Positions 1 through 6,315 of a stretch of 8,482 nucleotides of DNA are shown in pieces; position 1 is the stretch's first letter; each line of letters opens with the position of its first letter. The DNA lies in contig CAMPHD010000122.1 of NCBI GenBank assembly GCA_946885765.1, positions 1 to 8,482 of the forward strand, read 5' to 3'. The notes below the pieces were generated by a model. The model had not been told where the DNA came from and ran no database searches. It saw nothing but the letters and a program-made list of their open reading frames with translations. Source of the stretch: an uncultured Thalassospira sp. (lineage in GTDB: Bacteria; Pseudomonadota; Alphaproteobacteria; Rhodospirillales_A; Thalassospiraceae). The translations under genes were made by a program, and so were the position numbers.

Positions 1-109
1 ATGCGACAGTGTCGCCCTCCAACCCTTGATAGGTATCACCGTCAAAGGTGAATGAAACCGGTCGATTGTGAAGGACCCGGCCACGCCCCGGAACACGGAA
101 AGCGGTCAT
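1..109 (-). CDS. soxA: Sarcosine oxidase alpha subunit, N-terminal fragment (cut by window edge)
   Basis: Only the first 36 codons are inside the window; the gene continues beyond base 1. The reading begins MTAFRVPGRG and runs through RPVSFTFDGDTYQGLEGDT, which matches the start of the alpha subunit of heterotetrameric sarcosine oxidase. In that family this region opens a ferredoxin-like 2Fe-2S/NAD-binding part, and the full subunit is usually close to 1000 residues. The complex demethylates sarcosine to glycine and yields 5,10-methylenetetrahydrofolate and hydrogen peroxide. The start ATG (bases 107-109) overlaps the soxD stop codon in an ATGA arrangement. An AAGGAG ribosome site lies 8 nt upstream inside the end of soxD, so translation is probably coupled. 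The family assignment rests on a short stretch but is strongly supported by the two upstream genes. Confidence 0.9.
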   Translation of the reverse strand, partial: MTAFRVPGRGRVLHNRPVSFTFDGDTYQGLEGDTVA

Positions 110-426
110 TTCGAAAGCTCCTTCTTTGCGGCATCTTCAAACAAAACAGCAAGATCAGGGCGCGGTTCGCCTGCCTTGTATGTCGTCAGGAACCGGTCCG
201 AGACGGTGTCGCGCACGGCGTTAAAGAACCGGCCGCAGCCATGGGCATGACGCCAGCGTTCGAAATGCGGTCCCTTGACATTGGTGCGGATAAACAGGAA
301 ATCGCGCCATTCATCATCGGTTTTGTCCGCCGGATTTTCCGGACGCGCGATATGGGCTTCGCCGCCATAGGTGAATTCCAGTTCCGGCAGCGTTTCATCG
401 CAATAGGGGCAATGGATGAGAAGCAT
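106..426 (-). CDS. soxD: Sarcosine oxidase delta subunit
   Basis: This 106-residue protein is the small zinc-binding subunit of heterotetrameric sarcosine oxidase, which is cytoplasmic and contacts the alpha subunit. It begins MLLIHCPYCD, giving the Cys6-x2-Cys9 pair. A second pair, His60 and Cys64, lies in WRHAHGCGRFF. Known SoxD proteins bind zinc through two N-terminal cysteines plus a His and a Cys near residues 59-63, so all four ligands appear present. The length is typical of the family (about 90-110 residues). The ATG at 424-426 is preceded by GGAG with a 7-nt spacer, and soxB ends 11 nt upstream. The stop overlaps the soxA start by 4 nt. Gene order B-D-A is the standard operon layout. 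No oddities are visible. Confidence 0.95.
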   Translation of the reverse strand: MLLIHCPYCDETLPELEFTYGGEAHIARPENPADKTDDEWRDFLFIRTNVKGPHFERWRHAHGCGRFFNAVRDTVSDRFLTTYKAGEPRPDLAVLFEDAAKKELSK

Positions 427-437
427 GGTCGTTCTCC

Positions 438-1691
438 TCAGTGTGCGACGGCGGCTGCGGCCGCTTCGTCAATCAGACGGCCGGTCCGGAAACGGTCCAG
501 CGTGAAGGGGGCGTTGATGTCATGCGGGGTGCCTTTGGCAACCGTCCATGCAAGCGTATGGGCCGCACCCGGTGTCGCCTTGAACCCGCCCGTGCCCCAG
601 CCGCAATTGACGTAAAGGCCGGGGACGGGGGTCGTGCCAAGGATCGGGGAGCGATCCGGGGTCACATCAACAATACCGCCCCATTTGCGCAGCATCCGCA
701 TGCGGTTGAAGATCGGGAAAATCTCGCAGATCGCGGCAACCGTATGTTCGATCAGCGGCAGGCCGCCGCGCTGGGAATAACTGGTATATTGATCGGTGCC
801 TGAGCCGATCACGAGTTCGCCCTTGTCCGACTGGCTGATATAGGCATGTACGGTGTTGGACATGACGACACAGGGGAAGATCGGCTTGACCGGCTCGGAC
901 ACCAGTGCCTGAAGCGGATAGCTTTCAAGCGGCATGCGCACACCGGCCGTTTCCATCACGACACTGGTGTGACCGGCAGCAGAAACCGCGACTTTTTTGG
1001 CGCGGATAAAGCCCTTGGCGGTTTCAACGCCTTGGACCGCGCCATCCGGCCCACGGCGGATCGCGGTGACCGGGCAGTTCTGGATAATGTCGACACCGCG
1101 CTGTGATGCCCCGCGTGCATAACCCCACGCAACCGCATCATGGCGGGCGGTTCCGGCACGCATCTGAAGGGCGGCACCGACGACCGGATAACGTGCGTTG
1201 GGTGAAATATTAAGCGGCGGGCAGAATTCCTTGGCTTCCTGGGGCGTGAGCCAGCGGTTGTCCACGCCGTTCAGGCGGTTGGAATGGATGTGGCGCTGGA
1301 AGGATTGAACGTCGTGAACATTGTGCGCCAGCATCAGAACGCCGCGGCGCGAGAACATGACGTTATAATTCAGATCCTGGCTAAGACCTTCCCAAAGATC
1401 AACCGCATGGTCATAAAGCCGCGCACTTTCATCATAAAGATAGTTTGACCGGATGATCGTGGTGTTGCGCCCGGTATTGCCGCCACCCAGCCAGCCCTTG
1501 TCGATCACGGCAACATTGGTAATGCCATGTTCCTTGGCCAGATAATAAGCCGCGCCAAGCCCGTGACCACCAGCACCGACAATGACGACATCATATTCTG
1601 CCTTCGGTTGGCTGTCGGGCCATTGCGCCTGCCAGTTTTTTTGTCCTGTAAGAGCATTCTTTAACAGCGACAAAGCAGAAAAATGCGTCAT
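438..1691 (-). CDS. soxB: Sarcosine oxidase beta subunit
   Basis: This is the catalytic flavoprotein subunit of heterotetrameric sarcosine oxidase, which oxidises sarcosine to glycine at its FAD and passes electrons to a covalently bound FMN. With the ATG at 1689-1691 it has 417 residues, normal for the family. Near the N-terminus, [12 protein letters not shown] (about residues 35-46) is the Rossmann FAD-binding GxGxxG motif of the DAO superfamily. The [11 protein letters not shown] stretch holds His184, the probable site of covalent FMN attachment by analogy with characterised Sox[13 protein letters not shown] near residues 364-375 is the conserved C-terminal FAD/active-site region. The open frame extends six codons further to a TTG at 1709. 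I prefer the ATG because a GGTGGAG ribosome site lies just upstream of it, and because [11 protein letters not shown] resembles the usual SoxB start. It is the first gene of the operon, divergent from the Rrf2 gene. Confidence 0.96.
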   Translation of the reverse strand: MTHFSALSLLKNALTGQKNWQAQWPDSQPKAEYDVVIVGAGGHGLGAAYYLAKEHGITNVAVIDKGWLGGGNTGRNTTIIRSNYLYDESARLYDHAVDLWEGLSQDLNYNVMFSRRGVLMLAHNVHDVQSFQRHIHSNRLNGVDNRWLTPQEAKEFCPPLNISPNARYPVVGAALQMRAGTARHDAVAWGYARGASQRGVDIIQNCPVTAIRRGPDGAVQGVETAKGFIRAKKVAVSAAGHTSVVMETAGVRMPLESYPLQALVSEPVKPIFPCVVMSNTVHAYISQSDKGELVIGSGTDQYTSYSQRGGLPLIEHTVAAICEIFPIFNRMRMLRKWGGIVDVTPDRSPILGTTPVPGLYVNCGWGTGGFKATPGAAHTLAWTVAKGTPHDINAPFTLDRFRTGRLIDEAAAAAVAH

Positions 1692-1870
1692 GAGAAGCGG
1701 CTCCACCAAGTGTCATGATTTTGCACGATTAGATGTGAATTTGCGACGTCGCGATTGGATATTTGCGTCATATCTGTTGTACATATTCGCCATCCGGACA
1801 GTACCGGTAAATTTGCTTTATTAACAAGGCAGCCGTTCCGTTCTGGATTTTACGTTCCTTCCCATGTTAT
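1692..1870. promoter_or_regulatory. Divergent intergenic region between soxB and the Rrf2 gene
   Basis: This AT-richer non-coding stretch must hold the soxB promoter (minus strand) and the start of the Rrf2 promoter (plus strand). I see a perfect 10-nt palindrome, GCGACGTCGC, at 1743-1752. ATTTGCG occurs at 1739-1745 and 1761-1767, 22 nt apart (about two helical turns). A short inverted repeat, GATAT-N7-ATATC, lies at 1758-1774. Any of these could bind a sarcosine-responsive regulator, but none matches an operator I can name. A possible -10 for the Rrf2 gene is TTATAT at 1867-1872, with a poor -35 (TGGATT, 1844-1849) at 17-nt spacing. I could not assign a soxB promoter with confidence. Confidence 0.4.
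1701..1707 (-). promoter_or_regulatory. Ribosome binding site that decides the soxB start
   Basis: On the minus strand this reads GGTGGAG. The GGAG core is 9 nt upstream of the ATG at 1689-1691. It overlaps the alternative TTG start at 1707-1709, which therefore cannot use it and has no comparable site of its own. This supports a 417-residue rather than a 423-residue SoxB. Confidence 0.7.
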
Positions 1871-1896
1871 ATCTCTAGTAATCCGGTAGAGATTAA
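1871..1896 (+). promoter_or_regulatory. Putative Rrf2 operator, site 1 (autoregulatory)
   Basis: ATCTCTA (1871-1877) and TAGAGAT (1887-1893) are perfect inverted repeats separated by 9 nt, and the sequence continues as TAGAGATTAA. The ten-base right half-site recurs exactly in front of the sulfate-binding protein gene, again with TCTA placed 9 nt before it. The dyad lies 14 nt upstream of the Rrf2 start codon and next to a possible -10 box, a position suited to repression. That it is the binding site of the adjacent regulator is inference. Confidence 0.55.
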
Positions 1897-1907
1897 AGTG
1901 TAGGGCA

Positions 1908-2351
1908 ATGCTGTCACAGAAAACCAAATATGCAGTCAAAGCCATGATTGCGCTTGCGGATGCGGGTTTCGGGGAAGCGATGCAAACTGCCGAGCTTGCC
2001 CGGCAGGAATCGATCCCCAAGAAATTTCTGGAGCAGATTTTGCTTGATCTGAAACATCATGGTCTGATCAACAGCAAGCGCGGCAAAAATGGTGGATACA
2101 CTCTGATCAAGGCACCGGAAGAAATCTCGATCGGGCGGATTGTCCGTTTGATTGAAGGGCCGATTGCGCCCTTATCCTGCCTCAGTAAAATGGCATATCA
2201 GTCCTGTGATGACTGCCCGGATGAAAACGCCTGTCGTGTTCGCCGGGTATTTGCCGAATCCTATGAAGCAACGGCCGCAATCCTTGAGAAAACCACCCTG
2301 AAAGATGCGCTTGGTAGCCAATCACCAGCATCAAGAACCATAGTTGCCTAG
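1908..2351 (+). CDS. Rrf2-family transcriptional regulator with four clustered cysteines
   Basis: This 147-residue protein has the Rrf2 architecture. An N-terminal winged helix-turn-helix (residues 1-65) opens MLSQKTKYAVKAMIALADAG; the recognition-helix region is IPKKFLEQILLDLKHHGLI and the wing is SKRGKNGGYTL. A C-terminal dimerisation helix covers about residues 105-130. Between them are Cys91, Cys100, Cys103 and Cys109. IscR, NsrR and RirA use three cysteines in this region for an Fe-S cluster, but with different spacing, so a cluster or redox/metal sensing is possible here and not shown. CymR, the cysteine-metabolism member, is also an Rrf2 protein. The gene lies between the divergent sox operon and the sulfate importer and shares an operator-like element with the latter, so control of sulfate uptake is the likely role. 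The ATG at 1908 matches the usual family start, but its ribosome site is weak (AGGG only 2 nt away). Confidence 0.93.
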   Translation: MLSQKTKYAVKAMIALADAGFGEAMQTAELARQESIPKKFLEQILLDLKHHGLINSKRGKNGGYTLIKAPEEISIGRIVRLIEGPIAPLSCLSKMAYQSCDDCPDENACRVRRVFAESYEATAAILEKTTLKDALGSQSPASRTIVA

Positions 2352-2467
2352 AACGTTAAATAGATTAGTGGTCTGTAAATAAAAGGATTTTCAGGTTTCT
2401 AATTTTTTTCTTGATTAAGTCTACCAAATAGATAGAGATTAAGAACTATCAACAAAGGAGAAAAACC
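2352..2467 (+). promoter_or_regulatory. Promoter and leader region of the sulfate importer operon
   Basis: This AT-rich gap of 116 nt has no open frame of note. A possible sigma70-type promoter is TTGATT (2411-2416), a 16-nt spacer, then TAGAGA (2433-2438), so the operator-like element described separately would cover it. A run of seven T (2403-2409) has no convincing stem in front of it, so I do not call a terminator for the Rrf2 gene and read-through into the importer genes is possible. AAATAGAT occurs twice (2358-2365 and 2426-2433). A strong AAGGAG (2455-2460) sits 7 nt before the start codon of the binding-protein gene. Confidence 0.5.
2417..2442 (+). promoter_or_regulatory. Putative Rrf2 operator, site 2 (sulfate importer operon)
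   Basis: TCTA (2420-2423), a 9-nt spacer and TAGAGATTAA (2433-2442) reproduce the geometry of the element in front of the Rrf2 gene. The right half is identical over ten bases; the left arm is less symmetrical. It lies 25 nt upstream of the start codon and overlaps the best promoter candidate. Regulation by the neighbouring Rrf2 protein is inferred from the shared motif and adjacency. Confidence 0.5.
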
Positions 2468-3505
2468 ATGCTTGATAGTTCGATCCGGTCTTTACGGCGT
2501 AAAAGCTGGCTTGGTGCCGCTTTTCTGGCAACGGCAACTTTGTTTTCGCCTTCTTTGACGCATGCGGCTGACGTAACGCTTCTGAATGTCAGCTATGACC
2601 CCACCCGTGAGCTTTACAAGGAATTCAACCAGGCATTTGCCGAACATTGGCAGGCCGAAAAAGGACAATCGATTGAAATCCGCATGTCGCATGGCGGGTC
2701 GGGAAAACAGGCCCGTTCCGTGATTGACGGACTTGAGGCCGATGTTGTCACACTCGCCCTGTCTGCCGATATTGACGCGATTGCGGAAAACACCGGCTGG
2801 ATCAATACCGGCTGGCGGGAACGCCTGCCGCTGGGTGCGGCCCCTTATACCTCGACCATCGTTTTCCTTGTCCGCAATGGTAATCCCAAAAATATCCACG
2901 ACTGGGATGATCTGATCGGTGACGATATTCAGGTGATCACACCCAACCCGAAAACATCAGGTGGCGCGCGCTGGAACTATCTGGCGGCCTGGGCCTTTGC
3001 CGAGGACGAGTTCGGCGGGGATCAGGAAAAAGTCCGCGGGTTCATTTCCAAACTTTATAAAAACGTCCCGGTTCTTGATACCGGCGCACGCGGATCAACC
3101 AACACCTTTGTCAAGGCGGGGATTGGTGATGTTCTGCTGGCCTGGGAAAACGAGGCTTTTCTTGCTTTGGAAAATCTTGGTGACGAGTTCGAGATCATCG
3201 TGCCGTCAAAATCGGTTCTGGCGCAACCACCGGTCTCGGTTGTTGACAAGGCCGTGGATGATCACGGTACGCGCGAAGTTTCAACCGCCTATCTTGAATA
3301 TCTGTATTCCCCGGTCGGGCAGAAACTTGCGGCGAAACATTACTATCGTCCTGTCGCGCCCGAACATGCGGATCCAGAAGATATGAAACGGTTCCCGCCG
3401 CTGGAGCTGTTTACGGTCGAGGATCGGTTTGGTGGCTGGGCCCGTGCGCAAGAAGATCATTTCGCCGATGGCGGTACTTTCGATCAGCTTTATCAAAGCA
3501 ACTGA
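2468..3505 (+). CDS. Periplasmic sulfate-binding protein of the ABC sulfate importer
   Basis: This 345-residue protein captures sulfate in the periplasm and delivers it to CysTW. A Sec signal peptide is clear: basic SLRRK, a hydrophobic stretch from about residue 15 to 30, and a THA-AD cleavage site after Ala33. The mature protein opens [16 protein letters not shown], characteristic of the Sbp/CysP family. It carries [10 protein letters not shown] (about 74-83) and NPKTSGGAR (160-168), which fits the N-P-K-[ST]-S-G-x-A-R signature of prokaryotic sulfate-binding proteins. [10 protein letters not shown] (205-214) is another conserved ligand-pocket region. Length is normal. It has a strong ribosome site (AAGGAG, 7-nt spacer) and leads an operon with cysT, cysW and cysA. 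Whether it prefers sulfate (Sbp) or thiosulfate (CysP) cannot be settled by reading; I lean to sulfate, so I leave the symbol blank. Confidence 0.95.
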   Translation: MLDSSIRSLRRKSWLGAAFLATATLFSPSLTHAADVTLLNVSYDPTRELYKEFNQAFAEHWQAEKGQSIEIRMSHGGSGKQARSVIDGLEADVVTLALSADIDAIAENTGWINTGWRERLPLGAAPYTSTIVFLVRNGNPKNIHDWDDLIGDDIQVITPNPKTSGGARWNYLAAWAFAEDEFGGDQEKVRGFISKLYKNVPVLDTGARGSTNTFVKAGIGDVLLAWENEAFLALENLGDEFEIIVPSKSVLAQPPVSVVDKAVDDHGTREVSTAYLEYLYSPVGQKLAAKHYYRPVAPEHADPEDMKRFPPLELFTVEDRFGGWARAQEDHFADGGTFDQLYQSN

Positions 3506-3507
3506 CC

Positions 3508-4350
3508 ATGACAGCGATTGCAAACACATTCGCCAATCGCCGCGTGATCCCGGGTTTCGGGATCACGCTTGGCTACACACTGGCTTATCTCGGTATCATT
3601 GTGTTGCTGCCGCTGGCAGCCGTTGTGATGCGATCAACCGGGATGGGATGGTCGGAATTCATCAATGTCGTCGGTTCGCCGCGTACATTGCATGCCTTGT
3701 GGCTGAGTTTCGGGGCTGCTGTTGCCGCTGCGGTGATTGACGCGATATTCGGTTTTCTGGTGGCGTGGGTGCTGGTGCGCTATCGCTTTGCCGGGCGCAA
3801 GATCATTGACGCAATGATTGATCTGCCTTTTGCCTTGCCAACGGCTGTTGCCGGGATTGCTCTTGTCACGATTTATGCCCCGAACGGCCCGGTTGGAAAA
3901 TATCTTGATACGCTTGGTGTTCAGGTTTCCTACACACCAGTTGGCATTGTTATTGCCATGGCTTTCATCGGCTTGCCTTTTGTCGTTCGTTCGGTCCAGC
4001 CCGTTCTGGAACAACTCGACCAGAAACTGGAAGAAGCTTCTGCATCGCTGGGGGCCAGTCGAAGTTTCACATTCCGTAAGGTGATCTTTCCGGCAGTTTT
4101 ACCAGCATTGCTGACCGGTTTTGCCATGGCGCTTGCGCGCGGGATCGGGGAATACGGATCAATCATCTTTATCGCGGGCAATATTCCCAATGTGTCCGAA
4201 ATTGCCCCGCTGCTTATCATCATTCGGCTTGAAGAATTCAATTATGACGGTGCCACAGCCATTGCCACAGCCATGCTGGTGATCTCGTTTGCCATGCTGC
4301 TTGTGGTCAATCTGCTGCAGGCATGGAGCCGCAAACGCAGTGGCCACTGA
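3508..4350 (+). CDS. cysT: Sulfate ABC transporter permease CysT
   Basis: This 280-residue inner-membrane permease forms the sulfate channel together with CysW. Hydrophobic segments lie at about residues 20-41, 64-90, 104-123, 146-161, 195-212 and 255-271, giving the usual six helices. EEASASLGASRSFTFRKVIFP (175-195) is the EAA loop that contacts the ATPase. RGIGEYGSIIFIAGN (211-225) is typical of CysT/CysU. The ATG lies 2 nt after the binding-protein stop codon, and I see no good Shine-Dalgarno in front of it, so translation probably depends on coupling. A strong hairpin begins 35 nt into the gene. cysW follows after 13 nt. Confidence 0.95.
   Translation: MTAIANTFANRRVIPGFGITLGYTLAYLGIIVLLPLAAVVMRSTGMGWSEFINVVGSPRTLHALWLSFGAAVAAAVIDAIFGFLVAWVLVRYRFAGRKIIDAMIDLPFALPTAVAGIALVTIYAPNGPVGKYLDTLGVQVSYTPVGIVIAMAFIGLPFVVRSVQPVLEQLDQKLEEASASLGASRSFTFRKVIFPAVLPALLTGFAMALARGIGEYGSIIFIAGNIPNVSEIAPLLIIIRLEEFNYDGATAIATAMLVISFAMLLVVNLLQAWSRKRSGH
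3542..3568 (+). repeat. Perfect 11-bp hairpin at the start of cysT
   Basis: GCGTGATCCCG (3542-3552) is followed by the 5-nt loop GGTTT and then the exact complement CGGGATCACGC (3558-3568). It lies within codons 12-21 of cysT, just downstream of the binding-protein stop codon. There is no T-run after it, so it is not a normal intrinsic terminator. In importer operons such as malE-malF, stem-loops between binding protein and permease protect the upstream mRNA and raise binding-protein levels. A similar job is plausible here but is inference. Confidence 0.6.
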
Positions 4351-4351
4351 C

Positions 4352-4357
4352 AGGAGG
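4352..4357 (+). promoter_or_regulatory. Ribosome binding site that decides the cysW start
   Basis: AGGAGG lies 6 nt before the ATG at 4364-4366, directly after the cysT stop codon. The same frame is open back to 4289 inside cysT, but that upstream ATG lacks a comparable site and would add 25 residues unlike CysW. The 4364 start is therefore preferred. Confidence 0.85.
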
Positions 4358-4363
4358 GCTGGT

Positions 4364-5221
4364 ATGGGTTCACATCATGTATATCAACGCGGGATCGGCG
4401 AGCCGGCTTTTGTTCGCTGGATTCTGATATCGCTGGCCTTGCTGTTTCTGGCGGTATTTCTTGTCTTTCCGCTGGTGATTGTCTTTGTCGAGGCTCTCTC
4501 GTCGGGATGGCAGACTTATCTGATGGCACTGGTCGACCCTGATGCCCTGTCGGCATTGCGACTTACCTTGACGGTTGTTGCCTTTGCCGTGCCGCTCAAT
4601 ATCCTGTTCGGGGTTGCGGCGGCCTGGGCTGTGGCAAAGCATGACTTTGCGGGCAAAAGTATTCTTGTCACGCTGATTGACCTGCCATTTTCGGTGTCCC
4701 CGGTGGTTGCCGGGCTTTCATTTGTCATGCTGTTTGGTACGCATGGCTGGTTTGGCGGTATTGTCGATGCCGCTGATATCGACATTATCTTTGCAACGCC
4801 GGGGATTGTTCTGGCGACAATCTTTGTGACCTTTCCGTTCGTTGCCCGTGAACTGATCCCCCTGATGGAAAGTCAGGGCAACAGTCTTGAAGAAGCCGCT
4901 TTGTCGCTTGGGGCAAGTGGCTGGCGAACTTTTGTCAAAATCACACTGCCGAATGTGAAATGGGCGCTGTTTTATGGTGTTTTGCTGTGCAGTGCGCGCG
5001 CCATGGGGGATTTCGGGGCTGTTTCCGTTGTTTCCGGCCATATTCGCGGTGTGACCAACACCCTGCCGCTTCATGTCGAGGTTTTATACAACGAATACGC
5101 CTTTGCGGCGTCATTTGCCGTTGCCTCGCTTCTGGCTGTCATCGCGCTTTTCACGCTCGTTCTCAAATCCATTCTTGAATGGCGGCACGGTGCTGACCTT
5201 GCCCCCGGTCATCGCCATTAA
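4364..5221 (+). CDS. cysW: Sulfate ABC transporter permease CysW
   Basis: This is the second membrane subunit of the sulfate importer, 285 residues from the ATG at 4364. Hydrophobic segments at about residues 18-44, 66-90, 100-125, 144-162, 200-222 and 248-268 give six helices. EEAALSLGASGWRTFVKITL (176-195) is the EAA loop for docking on CysA. RAMGDFGAVSVVSGHIRG (212-229) is a hallmark of CysW; many relatives have Glu in place of Asp216. LPLHVEVLYNEY near 234-245 is also family-typical. A strong AGGAGG site sits 13-8 nt after... the cysT stop region and 6 nt before this ATG. cysA begins 14 nt after the stop, so the genes are clearly co-transcribed. The sequence of CysT and CysW is clearly related, as expected of paralogous permease halves. 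Confidence 0.95.
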   Translation: MGSHHVYQRGIGEPAFVRWILISLALLFLAVFLVFPLVIVFVEALSSGWQTYLMALVDPDALSALRLTLTVVAFAVPLNILFGVAAAWAVAKHDFAGKSILVTLIDLPFSVSPVVAGLSFVMLFGTHGWFGGIVDAADIDIIFATPGIVLATIFVTFPFVARELIPLMESQGNSLEEAALSLGASGWRTFVKITLPNVKWALFYGVLLCSARAMGDFGAVSVVSGHIRGVTNTLPLHVEVLYNEYAFAASFAVASLLAVIALFTLVLKSILEWRHGADLAPGHRH

Positions 5222-5235
5222 GGAGAAATACGATC

Positions 5236-6288
5236 ATGCAGATCGATATTCGAAATGTCACAAAGGACTACGGTAATCAGACCGCCCTTCATAAGGTTGA
5301 TCTCACCATTGAGACCGGGGAACTGGTTGCCTTGCTGGGGCCGTCCGGGTCTGGAAAAACAACCTTGCTGCGCCTGATCGCCGGTCTGGAATTTCCCAAT
5401 GGTGGGCAGATATTTTTTGGCGAGAACGACGCATCAAACCTGACTGTGCGTGAACGCAATGTCGGATTTGTGTTTCAGAATTACGCCCTGTTTCGTCATA
5501 TGCGCGTGATCGACAATATCGCGTTTGGCCTGCGTGCCCGCCCGCGTGATCGACGCCCTGCCGAACACGAGATCATTGCGCGTGCGCGGGACCTTTTATC
5601 GCTGGTGCAGCTTTCGGAATATGAAAATCGTTTTCCTGCGCAATTGTCCGGGGGGCAGCAGCAGCGTGTTGCCCTGGCCCGTGCCCTTGCAATCGAGCCG
5701 TCCGTGTTATTGCTTGATGAACCGTTCGGGGCGCTTGATGCCAAAGTGCGGCAGGATTTGCGCAAATGGTTGCGTGAATTGCATGATGAAACCGGTCATA
5801 CGACTGTTTTTGTGACCCATGATCAGGAAGAGGCCCTTGATCTTGCGGATCGGGTGGTTGTGATCGAGCAGGGTGGCATCGCCCAGCACGGCAGCCCGAA
5901 CGAAGTATATGATCAGCCTGTAAACCCGTTCGTTTACGAATTCATTGGTGATGTGAACAAACTTTCGGTGGAAGTCAAAGGTGGTCAGATATTGTTGCCA
6001 GGCGGGCCATTACCGGTTGATCATACCAATCGCGGTGACGGCCAATATACCTTGTATGTTCGTCCGCATGACATGCGTGTCACAATGGATCGCACCAATC
6101 AGGCCCTGACCGGGCTTGTGCGCAATATTCGCACCACTGGCCCTGCGGTTGTCATGGATGTTGCTTTGGATAGCTGGAATATGCATCTGGACATTGCACT
6201 ATCGCATAACGATGATGACTGGCGGAACATGAAGCCCGGTACAAGGGTTGCGGTTGCCTTGCGGAAATATGCGTTGTTTGCAGCCTGA
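5236..6288 (+). CDS. cysA: Sulfate ABC transporter ATP-binding protein CysA
   Basis: This 350-residue cytoplasmic ATPase powers sulfate import through CysTW. All ABC motifs are intact: Walker A GPSGSGKT (35-42), Q-loop Gln81 in FQNYALF, signature LSGGQQQR (137-144), Walker B VLLLDEP (157-163), D-loop GALD (165-168) and H-loop His195 in VTHDQEEA. The FQNYALFRHM stretch after the Q-loop is typical of CysA. The C-terminal part (about 235-350) is the CysA-type regulatory extension; LYVRPHDMRV near 272-281 is a TOBE-like stretch. Length is normal. The ribosome site AAGGAG overlaps the cysW stop region with a 10-nt spacer. The carrier gene downstream starts only 27 nt after the stop with no terminator between, so it probably belongs to the same transcript. 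Confidence 0.96.
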   Translation: MQIDIRNVTKDYGNQTALHKVDLTIETGELVALLGPSGSGKTTLLRLIAGLEFPNGGQIFFGENDASNLTVRERNVGFVFQNYALFRHMRVIDNIAFGLRARPRDRRPAEHEIIARARDLLSLVQLSEYENRFPAQLSGGQQQRVALARALAIEPSVLLLDEPFGALDAKVRQDLRKWLRELHDETGHTTVFVTHDQEEALDLADRVVVIEQGGIAQHGSPNEVYDQPVNPFVYEFIGDVNKLSVEVKGGQILLPGGPLPVDHTNRGDGQYTLYVRPHDMRVTMDRTNQALTGLVRNIRTTGPAVVMDVALDSWNMHLDIALSHNDDDWRNMKPGTRVAVALRKYALFAA

Positions 6289-6304
6289 TCTGGCGAAACA
6301 GGAC

Positions 6305-6308
6305 GGAG
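6305..6308 (+). promoter_or_regulatory. Ribosome binding site supporting a TTG start for the SLC13-type carrier
   Basis: GGAG lies 7 nt before the TTG at 6316-6318. The next in-frame ATG (6358) falls inside the first hydrophobic helix and has no such site. The residues read from the TTG, xNFEQLALVVIIV, also resemble the usual N-terminus of this carrier family. Confidence 0.7.
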
Positions 6309-6315
6309 CGGCAAG

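Noticed and set aside
52..615. 187-codon plus-strand open frame opposite soxA, soxD and soxB
   Set aside because: It runs antisense to three well-supported sox genes, resembles no family I know, and has no ribosome site that stands out.
1..1691. Reading the sox genes as sulfur-oxidation (Sox thiosulfate) genes because of the sulfate transporter nearby
   Set aside because: The proteins have the FAD/FMN and zinc motifs of sarcosine oxidase subunits; only the gene names coincide.
1582..1824. 80-codon plus-strand open frame running out of soxB into the intergenic region
   Set aside because: Two thirds lie antisense to the start of soxB or in promoter DNA, and the product has no recognisable features.
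2403..2409. Seven-T run after the Rrf2 gene as an intrinsic terminator
   Set aside because: I found no stable stem immediately before it.
4289..4363. 25-residue N-terminal extension of CysW from an upstream ATG within cysT
   Set aside because: The strong AGGAGG at 4352-4357 is placed correctly for the ATG at 4364, and the extension would overlap cysT in another frame without family resemblance.
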